Assembly: GCA_001825665.1 (NCBI GenBank)
Contig: MHXZ01000063.1
Location: 1 to 33,722, forward strand
Origin: Planctomycetes bacterium GWF2_41_51
Lineage (GTDB): Bacteria; Planctomycetota; Phycisphaerae; Sedimentisphaerales; UBA12454
DNA: 33,722 nt
Direction of reading: 5' to 3'
The position numbers were made by a program, and so were the translations under genes. Every line of letters begins with the position of its first letter. Positions within the stretch are counted from its first letter, which is position 1. Under the pieces are notes generated by a model. That model did no database searches. It saw only the letters and a list, made by a program, of their open reading frames with translations, and had not been told where the DNA came from. Below, piece by piece: positions 9,487 through 17,146 of the stretch.

Positions 9487-10365
9487 TTAATTTACATATC
9501 TTTCTACTACTTCTCTGGAAAAATTGGAAAATTCGTTAATGTCGGTAGGCGGGCTTGTATGATCCGGTCTTATCCCGATTGATGGAGGAGTGAAGCAAAA
9601 TGTAAGTGTAACATCGAATTCGCTCAATTTGCTCATTTGATGATCGAACCATTTAACAGCATTTGGTCTGTGCCAATCCGCCCAACTTATTCCTGTTCTT
9701 AATTTTTTTACTTTTAATTTTCTCAGCCAGTAAACGGCTTCATCAAGCCTTTGGTCTTCGAAACAAAACCATTGGCATATTCCCATTGCAGGGTTGAAGT
9801 GTTCAAAAGCCGGTTTAACAGTTCCATCAGCACGTATTAATCCTAAATAAAAATGACGATAGTAACTGCTCCCTTCTTTTTCTTTATGTCTTGTAGTGGC
9901 TGCCCAGGTTGGAGGCAAATCGAGCAGGCTGTACCAGAAAATGTTTTCCACAATACCTGCTAGCAGTTCATTTGTCCGCTTTAAACCAAAAACCTGAACT
10001 TCCTCGGCACCAAAAGATGAAACTCCTACTTCTGTAACCCAAATAGGTAAATGTGTTACGCTTTGTATTTCTTTAATTTTATTCGGCCAATGATTTATTT
10101 GCCAATGATTCCAATCCAGAGGAAAGCCATGAACACCCACGGCATCGAGATTTTCGAGTACTTTATTATATGCCATAAGTTTTACGAAGTCAGGGTCAAT
10201 CGGGCTTATTCCGCCTAATACAAGCTTGATACGGGGTTTTAACTTTTTTATAACTGCGGCAGCTTTGCTTATCATTTGGCTGAACTGTTTCCATCCCGCA
10301 TCGATTTCAAAGTCCCAATGAGATAAATTATTCGGTTCATTCCAAAGCATTATAGCTGATACCAT
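9487..10365 (-). CDS. Glycosidase-like TIM-barrel protein with apparently permuted halves
   Basis: The 292-residue protein resembles clan-A glycosidases (beta-xylosidase-like). The catalytic pair appears in place: Glu10 in LWNEPNN (acid/base) and Glu112 in WVTEVGVSS (nucleophile). It starts directly at the strand that carries the acid/base Glu. The piece that should precede that strand comes last, from about residue 195: GICQWFCFEDQRLDEAV, KKLRTGISWADWH and DVTLTFCFTP. The fusion protein at 11657-13624 has the same blocks in ordinary order, which supports circular permutation. The ATG at 10365 has GAGGG upstream, and in-frame upstream sequence reaches a stop 9 codons earlier, so no N-terminal half is missing in frame. 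No signal peptide is seen. Substrate is unknown. Confidence 0.75.
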   Translation of the reverse strand: MVSAIMLWNEPNNLSHWDFEIDAGWKQFSQMISKAAAVIKKLKPRIKLVLGGISPIDPDFVKLMAYNKVLENLDAVGVHGFPLDWNHWQINHWPNKIKEIQSVTHLPIWVTEVGVSSFGAEEVQVFGLKRTNELLAGIVENIFWYSLLDLPPTWAATTRHKEKEGSSYYRHFYLGLIRADGTVKPAFEHFNPAMGICQWFCFEDQRLDEAVYWLRKLKVKKLRTGISWADWHRPNAVKWFDHQMSKLSEFDVTLTFCFTPPSIGIRPDHTSPPTDINEFSNFSREVVERYVN

Positions 10366-10402
10366 TTGGCCCTCACCGGTTCGAGTACATCAAAAGAATT
10401 AA

Positions 10403-10427
10403 ACTGATAAGAAAACATATTATCAGT
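10403..10427. promoter_or_regulatory. 8-bp inverted repeat in the divergent intergenic region
   Basis: ACTGATAA (10403-10410) and TTATCAGT (10420-10427) form a perfect 8-bp inverted repeat with 9 bases between. It lies in the 176-base region between the two divergent operons. It could be an operator for a dimeric regulator of both directions, or a small hairpin. No convincing -35/-10 pair could be fixed in this A/T-rich stretch. Confidence 0.4.
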
Positions 10428-10541
10428 ATTGGCCTTGGTACTTTCATTTAGAAATATGCTTAATTAATTCCAGCATTTTCCTGATTTATAAAATTATCTA
10501 AAAAAATATATTAAAACAATTCAATTTAAGGGGAATTTTTA

Positions 10542-11660
10542 ATGAAGAAAATACTCATTACAGGCGGCGCAGGTTTTATCGGTTCACATTTAGCAGATGA
10601 ATTGCTCAATAACGGTTATCATTTACGTATTATAGATAACCTCAACCCACAGGTTCACGGGTATATAGACAAACCTCCGCATTATCTATCCAAAGACGCA
10701 GAGTTTATCTACGGTGATGTTCGTAATCCCCAAATTGTGAATTCGGCGCTCAAAGGCATAGATGCTGTATTTCATCTTGCGGCAGCTGTGGGTGTAGGGC
10801 AAAGTATGTATGAAATAGAAAAATATACGAGCAATAACAGCCTGGGAACCGCGGTTTTATGCCAATGTATAATTGATAATCACCAGGATATAAGCAAGTT
10901 TATTGTTGCGTCGAGTATGAGTATATACGGCGAAGGACAGTATATTAATAACAATCATCAAATCGTGGGCAACGCAAAAAGAACTCTTGAACAGCTTAAA
11001 AAATATATATGGGAACCATTTGATACCGATGGAACTCCCCTTCAGCCAATACCAACAAATGAAAACAAACAGCCGGATTTAACCAGCATATATGCTTTAA
11101 CAAAATATGATCAGGAAAGAATGTGTATTATCATGGGAAACGCTTACAATATTCCGACTGTCGCTCTTCGCTTTTTCAATGTATATGGAACAAGGCAGTC
11201 TTTATCAAACCCCTATACCGGTGTATTGGCAATTTTCGCTTCAAGACTGCTAAATGGCAACACCCCTTTAGTTTTCGAGGATGGCAATCAGAAACGCGAC
11301 TTTATAAATGTGAAAGACATAGCACGAGCATGCAGGCTTGTTTTGGAAAATCCAATTACCAGAGATAAAATTTATAATATTGGAAGCGGAAATTGTTACA
11401 CTATTAAAGAAATTGCTGAATTACTTTCATCAGTTTTGAACAAGAATATAGAACCGGTAATCACACGCAAGTACAGGGTCGGAGACATTCGTCATTGTTT
11501 TGCAGATATTCGGCACGCGAACTCTGAACTTGGTTTTTCACCGCAAATAAATCTTGAACAGGGTTTAACAGAATTATCACAATGGCTTGCAGAACAGATT
11601 TCCACTGATGAATTTGAAAAAGCAAGTCAGCAGCTAATCCAGCGAGGACTTACAATATGA
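10542..11660 (+). CDS. NAD-dependent epimerase/dehydratase (extended SDR)
   Basis: The 372-residue extended SDR has the NAD-binding motif TGGAGFIG at residues 7-14, FHLAAAVGVGQSM at 77-89, an active-site segment ASSMSIYGEG and the catalytic YxxxK at Tyr184-Lys188 (SIYALTKYDQERM). The RFFNVYG and NPYTGVLAIFASRLLNG blocks place it near dTDP-L-rhamnose 4-epimerase and UDP-glucose 4-epimerase-like enzymes. Some relatives carry a cysteine-rich insertion between the GEG motif and YxxxK. Here that segment is present but lacks cysteine pairs. The ATG at 10542 has AAGGGG at a good distance. It is the first gene of the + operon and overlaps the next by 4 bases (ATGA). The exact nucleotide-sugar substrate is not determinable. 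Confidence 0.88.
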   Translation: MKKILITGGAGFIGSHLADELLNNGYHLRIIDNLNPQVHGYIDKPPHYLSKDAEFIYGDVRNPQIVNSALKGIDAVFHLAAAVGVGQSMYEIEKYTSNNSLGTAVLCQCIIDNHQDISKFIVASSMSIYGEGQYINNNHQIVGNAKRTLEQLKKYIWEPFDTDGTPLQPIPTNENKQPDLTSIYALTKYDQERMCIIMGNAYNIPTVALRFFNVYGTRQSLSNPYTGVLAIFASRLLNGNTPLVFEDGNQKRDFINVKDIARACRLVLENPITRDKIYNIGSGNCYTIKEIAELLSSVLNKNIEPVITRKYRVGDIRHCFADIRHANSELGFSPQINLEQGLTELSQWLAEQISTDEFEKASQQLIQRGLTI

Positions 11661-13624
11661 GCCGTCAGGAAACCTGTATAGAAGGATTGGGTGTTTCTGA
11701 ATGGTTTAAGATTGGCCAGTACGGACGAGTTGAAAAAGTACTCAATGAACTAAGAGCCATATCGATTAAGCATATTCGTGCGGCCTTTTCGTATGAAGAC
11801 TGGCATCAACAAGATGGCAGTCAATGGTTCGAATGGCTGTTTTCTAATTTAAGCAAAAATTTTGAACTTTTGCCCTGCTTTGTTTTCAATCCAGGCTCAA
11901 AAATTTACAACATGCAGGAATTCGCGGATTTTATTAAATTAATGATTCAGAAATTCGGACTGCATTTCCAATGGTTTGAATTATTGAACTCACAAAACAG
12001 TCGGATATGCAGTGATTATAAAACTTTCAACAACTTAATTAAAGAAGTCGCCGCAGAAGCCAAGATAAATCATAAAAAAATACTCGTGGGCGGCATATCT
12101 CCTTGTGACATAGAAATTTTAGATTTGTTTTCGAGCGATTTGGTTAATGATATTGATGCAATTGGAATTCGCGATTTTCCCGGTAATTACGGATGGATTA
12201 ATTGGGATAATTCCATAAATAAAGTCCGTAAAGTATTTGAGGAAAATAAAATAAATTTACAAATATGGATAACTGAAACGGGTTTTTCAACATGGGGCAG
12301 AGACGAATTCGGGCAAATAACAAATTTTATTGATTTTCTAAAAGTGCATGTCGATAGGCGTTACTGGTATTCTGCAGAAGATTTAACAAATGAATTATTT
12401 AACAAAAACGAAGATGTGGAAGAGAAGCGGCAATATCATTTCGGTTTAATTAAAAACGACGGCAATCCGAAACTAATTTATCGCATCTGGAAGCAGCAGG
12501 GTCTTCAGGGACTGCAAAGTATAAGCAGCTACAATGGTTTTACATCTCAATCGTTTGGCGAAAGCAGGAAATTGGCTATGATAACAGGCGGAGCCGGATT
12601 TATTGGTACTAATCTTGCCGACAAACTTCTCAGTTCAGGTAAATCAGTAATTATATTCGATAATCTTTCAAGGCACGGCACAGAACACAACATAAAATGG
12701 CTGAAACAAAAATATCCCGACAAAATAAAAATCAAATTTGCCGACATTCGCAATAAATACGCATTAAGAGATGTGCTTAATTGCGTTGATCAGGTATTTC
12801 ATCTGGCTGCGCAAGTAGCGGTTACATCGAGCATTATTGACCCGGTTGAGGATTTCAGCGTTAACATCAATGGAACTTTAAATCTGCTGGAAGAAATCAG
12901 AAGAATGAAAAATCGGCCTTCATTGCTTTTCACCTCAACAAATAAAGTTTACGGCCGTTTGGATGATATAAATTTTGTTCAGACCAATTCACGCTATGAG
13001 CCTGTAAATACAGATATTAAAAATAACGGTATTGGGGAAAACAGGCATCTCGATTTTCATAGTCCTTACGGATGTTCCAAAGGTTCGGCAGACCAATACG
13101 TTCTGGATTATTGCAGAATATATGATTTATCAAATGTTATTTTCAGGATGAGCTGCATTTATGGTCCGCATCAATTCGGAACCGAAGACCAGGGCTGGGT
13201 CGCATATTTTTTAATTCAGGCAATAAATAATAAAAATATCACAATTTTCGGGAATGGGAAACAGGTCAGAGATATTTTATTCGTAGATGATTTAACGCAG
13301 GCAATGACACTGGCAATGAAGAATATTGATGTTGTAAAAGGAAAAGTTTTTAATATAGGCGGCGGACCGGATAATACTATCAGCATATTGGAATTCCTCG
13401 AGGAGATTAAAAAGCTAAATATCCAAATGCCTGACATAAATTATGGACAATGGAGAAGCGGAGACCAGAAATATTATGTCTCAAATATTAATTTATTCAA
13501 AAGCCTTACAGGTTGGCAGCCAAAAGTAACTTCTCGCCAGGGAATTAAAAAACTTTTCGAATGGCTGAATGATAAACACTATAAAATTATCAATGAGAAA
13601 ATACATGAATATACAGCAATCTGA
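11657..13624 (+). CDS. Fusion: inactive-looking glycosidase barrel plus CDP-paratose 2-epimerase-like SDR
   Basis: This 655-residue protein has two domains. Residues 1-280 form a glycosidase-like TIM barrel paralogous to the protein at 9487-10365, but in ordinary order (KHIRAAFSYEDWH, then LVGGISPCD, then WITETGFSTWG, then QYHFGLIKNDG). Glu207 matches the nucleophile, but the acid/base position reads LLNSQNS instead of LWNEPNN, so Ser112 replaces Glu and hydrolysis is doubtful. Residues ~305-655 are an extended SDR with TGGAGFIGTNL, YGCSKGSADQYVLDY and FRMSCIYGPHQFGTEDQGW, the last typical of CDP-paratose (CDP-tyvelose) 2-epimerases. The barrel may now bind a sugar or present substrate to the epimerase. 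Start and stop overlap the neighbouring genes, so it is clearly part of the operon. Confidence 0.85.
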   Translation: MSRQETCIEGLGVSEWFKIGQYGRVEKVLNELRAISIKHIRAAFSYEDWHQQDGSQWFEWLFSNLSKNFELLPCFVFNPGSKIYNMQEFADFIKLMIQKFGLHFQWFELLNSQNSRICSDYKTFNNLIKEVAAEAKINHKKILVGGISPCDIEILDLFSSDLVNDIDAIGIRDFPGNYGWINWDNSINKVRKVFEENKINLQIWITETGFSTWGRDEFGQITNFIDFLKVHVDRRYWYSAEDLTNELFNKNEDVEEKRQYHFGLIKNDGNPKLIYRIWKQQGLQGLQSISSYNGFTSQSFGESRKLAMITGGAGFIGTNLADKLLSSGKSVIIFDNLSRHGTEHNIKWLKQKYPDKIKIKFADIRNKYALRDVLNCVDQVFHLAAQVAVTSSIIDPVEDFSVNINGTLNLLEEIRRMKNRPSLLFTSTNKVYGRLDDINFVQTNSRYEPVNTDIKNNGIGENRHLDFHSPYGCSKGSADQYVLDYCRIYDLSNVIFRMSCIYGPHQFGTEDQGWVAYFLIQAINNKNITIFGNGKQVRDILFVDDLTQAMTLAMKNIDVVKGKVFNIGGGPDNTISILEFLEEIKKLNIQMPDINYGQWRSGDQKYYVSNINLFKSLTGWQPKVTSRQGIKKLFEWLNDKHYKIINEKIHEYTAI

Positions 13625-14621
13625 AAAACAAAGCATATCGAAAATAATCAAAAACCCTCCTTCTTTAATGAAAGCTGCCGTTTTCGCAGGGCCGAATCAA
13701 ATTAAAATATATTCTGTTGAAATACCGCAGCCTAAAAAAAATCAAGTCAGAATAAAACTACAGGGATGCGGAATTTGCGCTTCGAATCTGCCGGTATGGC
13801 AGGGGCGGGAATGGTTCAAGTATCCGCTCGAACCAGGTTATCCGGGACATGAAGGCTGGGGTATAATTGATGATGTAGGAGACAATGTAAGCGAATTTAA
13901 AAAAGGTCAGCGTGTAGCTTTCCTGTCAGATCACTCGTATTGTGAATATGAAAATGTCAATTCGGATGCAGTTGTTAAATTACCAGATTCATTGAACAAA
14001 TACCCATTCCTCGGTGAACCTTTCGCATGCGCGATGAACATATTAAAAAGGAGCGAACTCCAGGCCGGACAAAAAATCGCAATTATCGGCATAGGCTTTC
14101 TCGGGGCAATGCTCACGTCATTAGCCGCCCAGCAAGGCTGTGAAGTTATAGCCATTTCAAGAAGGCCGTTTTCTCTCTCAGTCGCAAAGAATAAAGGGGC
14201 CGCTCATACAATCCTTATGGAAAATAAATATGACATAATCAAAAAAGTAAAAGAATTAACGAATAGCTCGGGATGTCAGCGCGTTATTGAAGCTGTTGGA
14301 AATCAGGAATCAATCGAATTGGCAGGAGAATTGATCTCTATCAAAGGCAAATTGATTATTGCAGGTTATCATCAGGATGGTTTGAGAAAAATTAATATGC
14401 AGGTTTGGAACTGGAAAGGCATTGATGTTATTAATGCGCATGAAAGAGAAATGTCAGTTTATTTGGAAGGCATTCGCTCGGCTATAACGGCAATCGAAAA
14501 GGGAGACTTCTGGCCGTTCGATTTGTTAACCAATAGTTATACCATTGAGCAATTGCCGAATGCTTTTGAAGATATGCAGAAAAGGCCTGATGGTTTCATG
14601 AAAGCTTATTTAATATTTTAA
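13605..14621 (+). CDS. Zinc-type medium-chain alcohol/polyol dehydrogenase
   Basis: The 338-residue MDR-superfamily enzyme has the catalytic zinc site: GCGICASN with Cys58, and GHE with His82-Glu83. The Asp usual after CxxC-type loops is Asn61. The Rossmann motif is AIIGIGFLGAM at about 162-172. The four-cysteine structural zinc loop of classical alcohol dehydrogenases is absent. Relatives oxidise or reduce polyols and sugars, including inositol derivatives. I chose the ATG at 13605, preceded by GAGAA and overlapping the previous stop by 20 bases. An ATG at 13569 is further inside the upstream gene, and the one at 13668 (MKAAVFAGP) matches family starts but lacks a ribosome site. The operon context points to sugar-nucleotide or cyclitol modification. 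Confidence 0.85.
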   Translation: MNIQQSEKQSISKIIKNPPSLMKAAVFAGPNQIKIYSVEIPQPKKNQVRIKLQGCGICASNLPVWQGREWFKYPLEPGYPGHEGWGIIDDVGDNVSEFKKGQRVAFLSDHSYCEYENVNSDAVVKLPDSLNKYPFLGEPFACAMNILKRSELQAGQKIAIIGIGFLGAMLTSLAAQQGCEVIAISRRPFSLSVAKNKGAAHTILMENKYDIIKKVKELTNSSGCQRVIEAVGNQESIELAGELISIKGKLIIAGYHQDGLRKINMQVWNWKGIDVINAHEREMSVYLEGIRSAITAIEKGDFWPFDLLTNSYTIEQLPNAFEDMQKRPDGFMKAYLIF

Positions 14622-14625
14622 TCCT

Positions 14626-15645
14626 ATGATTTTAGCAGCCGAACAAAATACAATCTCCACAAAACCCCGCGTTGGTTTTTTAGGCATGGGTTGGATAGGC
14701 ACCAGCCGAATGGAAGCAATAATAAAACGTAATTTAGTAGATGTTATAACAATCGCAGATCCGAATATAACAGTTTATGAAAAAATCAAAAACTTGGTTC
14801 CAAAAGCTTTTTTTGTACAAGATATGGAACAGATGATGGAACAAAAATTAGATGCGATTGTAATTGCGACACCAAGCGCTTTGCATTGCAAGCAATCGGT
14901 CAAAGCTCTTGAATCTGGAGCGGCCGTTTTCTGTCAAAAACCTCTCGGCAGAAATCTTCGAGAAACAACAAAAGTGGTCAATACGGCAAAGGAAATGAAC
15001 CGTCTTTTGGGAATTGATTTTTCATATAGATATGTTCGTTCCTTACAGGCGGTTTATGATTGCATCAGTCAGGGACAAATAGGCGATGTTTATGCCGTTA
15101 ATTTGGTTTTCCACAATGCTTATGGCCCTGATAAAGATTGGTTCTATGATGTAAAGCAATCTGGCGGCGGCTGCGTCATTGATTTGGGAATACATTTGAT
15201 AGATTTATGTTTATGGATTTTAGATTTCCCTGAAATCCTTCAATGCAGCAGCAAATTGTATTCAAAAGCAAAACCATTCAATCACGCAGAAAACAAAGTT
15301 GAAGACTATGCATCAGCTCAATTAATATCTGACAATGGTACAGTAATAAACCTTGCATGTTCATGGAACCTTTCTGCCGGCTGCGATGCGATAATAAAGG
15401 CAGAATTTTTCGGCAAAGACGGCGCGGCGGTTTGGGGAAATGTTAATGGTTCATTCTTTAATTTTAAATCTAAAAAAATGAAAGGGACCGCCTCGCAAAT
15501 CTTATTCGATTCACCGGATGACTGGTTTGGCAAAGCTGCCGCAAAATGGTCAGAAAAACTTGTAAAAAGCTGCGAATACGATTCGGATGTAGAATCCGTA
15601 AATGCAGTTGCAAAAGTTATAGATATGATTTACCAGCGTTATTAG
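14626..15645 (+). CDS. Gfo/Idh/MocA family oxidoreductase
   Basis: The 339-residue protein shows the N-terminal dinucleotide fold VGFLGMGWIGTSRMEAI (16-32), IATPSALHC (80-88), and the family motif with catalytic Lys105 in FCQKPLGRN, where Gln replaces the usual Glu of EKP. GGGCVIDLGIHLIDLCLW carries the His and Asp typical of the active site. Members oxidise or reduce sugars, inositols and nucleotide sugars with NAD(P). It starts 4 bases after the preceding dehydrogenase. The pair, facing inositol-phosphate synthase across the divergent promoter, would fit cyclitol or keto-sugar chemistry, but the substrate is unproven. Confidence 0.9.
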   Translation: MILAAEQNTISTKPRVGFLGMGWIGTSRMEAIIKRNLVDVITIADPNITVYEKIKNLVPKAFFVQDMEQMMEQKLDAIVIATPSALHCKQSVKALESGAAVFCQKPLGRNLRETTKVVNTAKEMNRLLGIDFSYRYVRSLQAVYDCISQGQIGDVYAVNLVFHNAYGPDKDWFYDVKQSGGGCVIDLGIHLIDLCLWILDFPEILQCSSKLYSKAKPFNHAENKVEDYASAQLISDNGTVINLACSWNLSAGCDAIIKAEFFGKDGAAVWGNVNGSFFNFKSKKMKGTASQILFDSPDDWFGKAAAKWSEKLVKSCEYDSDVESVNAVAKVIDMIYQRY

Positions 15646-15656
15646 GAGAAAATACA

Positions 15657-16022
15657 ATGCCTGCGAAAACAAAAAGTTCGAAATCTCGAATGTCCAGGAC
15701 TAAAACCAGAAGATCGGTAACAAAGCCGGTAACAAAAAGTAAAAGCACATCAAAACGCACCACAGACCACAAGGAAATTATGAAGTGGGCCGAAAACAGA
15801 GGCGGCCAACCAGCGGCTGTTAAAAGAACTCGCGGTTCAAAAGAAACCGGCCTTATCAGAATTGATTTTCCCGGATATTCAGGCTCTAAATCGCTTGAAC
15901 ATATTAGCTGGGATGATTTCTTTAAAAAATTTGATAAATCGAAACTGCAGCTCGTTTATCAGGATAAGACAAAAGACGGAAAGAAAAGCAGATTCAATCG
16001 CTTAGTTAAGATAAAAAAATGA
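15657..16022 (+). CDS. Small basic protein of the kind often annotated as 1,4-alpha-glucan branching enzyme
   Basis: The 121-residue protein has a Lys/Arg/Ser/Thr-rich, probably disordered N-terminal tail (1-35) and a compact domain at 36-118 containing TTDHKEIMKWAENRGGQPA, IRIDFPGYSG, ISWDDFFKKFD and LQLVYQD. This domain recurs as a free-standing small protein in many bacteria. From memory, databases often label it 1,4-alpha-glucan branching enzyme, although it has no GH13 or GH57 catalytic residues, so I would not assign that activity. AGGAG at 15644-15648 supports the ATG at 15657. A longer frame upstream lies inside the previous gene and is rejected. It overlaps the GT4 start by 4 bases (ATGA), so coupled translation is likely. 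Confidence 0.75.
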   Translation: MPAKTKSSKSRMSRTKTRRSVTKPVTKSKSTSKRTTDHKEIMKWAENRGGQPAAVKRTRGSKETGLIRIDFPGYSGSKSLEHISWDDFFKKFDKSKLQLVYQDKTKDGKKSRFNRLVKIKK

Positions 16023-17128
16023 TTTTTAAAAAATTGCCCAAACGTATTCTGATGACAGCCGATACAATAGGAGGAGTCTGGAATTATAGTATAGATTTAA
16101 TTGGTGCATTGGAACAATATGGAATAGAAACTGCCCTGCTTTCAATGGGCAGAAAGCTTGATAACTCACAGCGAAAACAAATAGCAAAGCTGAGAAATCT
16201 GCAACTCTATGAGACAGATTATAAATTGGAGTGGATGGATGATCCATGGAACGACGTTGAAGCAGCGGGCAGAACATTACTGGAAATTGAAAACATTTTC
16301 AGGCCGGACATTATTCATCTAAATGGCTATAGTCATGCGTGTTTAAACTTTAATGCTCCTGTCTTAGTTGTCGCTCATTCCTGTGTTTATTCATGGTATG
16401 AAGCTGTTTTCAATAAACGTCCTCCCGCCAAATGGAATAAATATTACGAAAATGTACTCGCGGGCCTGCGATCCGCAAATATTGTTACTGCCCCTACTGG
16501 TACTATGATTAAATCAATGCTGAAAATATACGGACAATTCAATTATGCTGAGCCTGTTCATAATGCCAGAAATACTATTGCTCAAACTACCAATAAAAAG
16601 ATGTGTTTTATTTTTACTTCCGGAAGATTATGGGATGAAGCCAAGAATATAGCTGCATTGGATTGCGCTGCTCAAAAAATCAAATGGCCGATATATGCAG
16701 CCGGAGAAAATATACATCCGAATGGAAAAGAATATAAATTTAAAAATATTACAGTAGCTGGATTTTTAAATCATAAAAAGATATCAGAATATAATTCAAA
16801 GGCTTCCATTTTCGTTCTTGCCGGTAAGTACGAGCCTTTCGGTTTATCGGCACTTGAAGCGGCATCGGAAGGATGTGCACTTGTTTTGAGCGACATTCCT
16901 TCGTTTAAAGAGATTTGGCAGGACTGCGCTTTATACGTTAATCCTGACAAATCCGAGGACATTGCTTCAAAGGTTAATTCTCTTATTAACGATAAACAAA
17001 AATTGAAATATTACGGTCAAAAAGCTCAAAACAAAGCGAAGATATATTCAATTGAAAAAATGTCCGCTGCTTATCTCAATATATATTGCAAATTACTTAA
17101 ACCTCAGCCATTGTGCCTTACGAACTGA
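16019..17128 (+). CDS. Family 4-type glycosyltransferase (GT-B)
   Basis: The 369-residue GT-B glycosyltransferase has an N-terminal acceptor-domain opening MTADTIGGVWNYSIDL. Its donor-site E-x7-E motif is EPFGLSALEAASEG (about residues 270-283), typical of retaining GT4 enzymes. HLNGYSHA and VVAHSCVYSWYEAV match a subgroup that recurs beside sugar-modifying loci. No signal peptide or membrane segment is visible, so it probably works at the cytoplasmic face. It overlaps the small protein upstream by 4 bases and is followed by three CgeB-type transferases. Together they could assemble an oligosaccharide, though donor and acceptor are not identifiable. Confidence 0.85.
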   Translation: MIFKKLPKRILMTADTIGGVWNYSIDLIGALEQYGIETALLSMGRKLDNSQRKQIAKLRNLQLYETDYKLEWMDDPWNDVEAAGRTLLEIENIFRPDIIHLNGYSHACLNFNAPVLVVAHSCVYSWYEAVFNKRPPAKWNKYYENVLAGLRSANIVTAPTGTMIKSMLKIYGQFNYAEPVHNARNTIAQTTNKKMCFIFTSGRLWDEAKNIAALDCAAQKIKWPIYAAGENIHPNGKEYKFKNITVAGFLNHKKISEYNSKASIFVLAGKYEPFGLSALEAASEGCALVLSDIPSFKEIWQDCALYVNPDKSEDIASKVNSLINDKQKLKYYGQKAQNKAKIYSIEKMSAAYLNIYCKLLKPQPLCLTN

Positions 17129-17146
17129 TTATAGGAAAGGAAAAAG

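Noticed and set aside
15546-15656. N-terminal extension of the small branching-enzyme-associated protein
   Set aside because: It lies in the Gfo/Idh/MocA coding region in another frame; AGGAG directly precedes ATG 15657.
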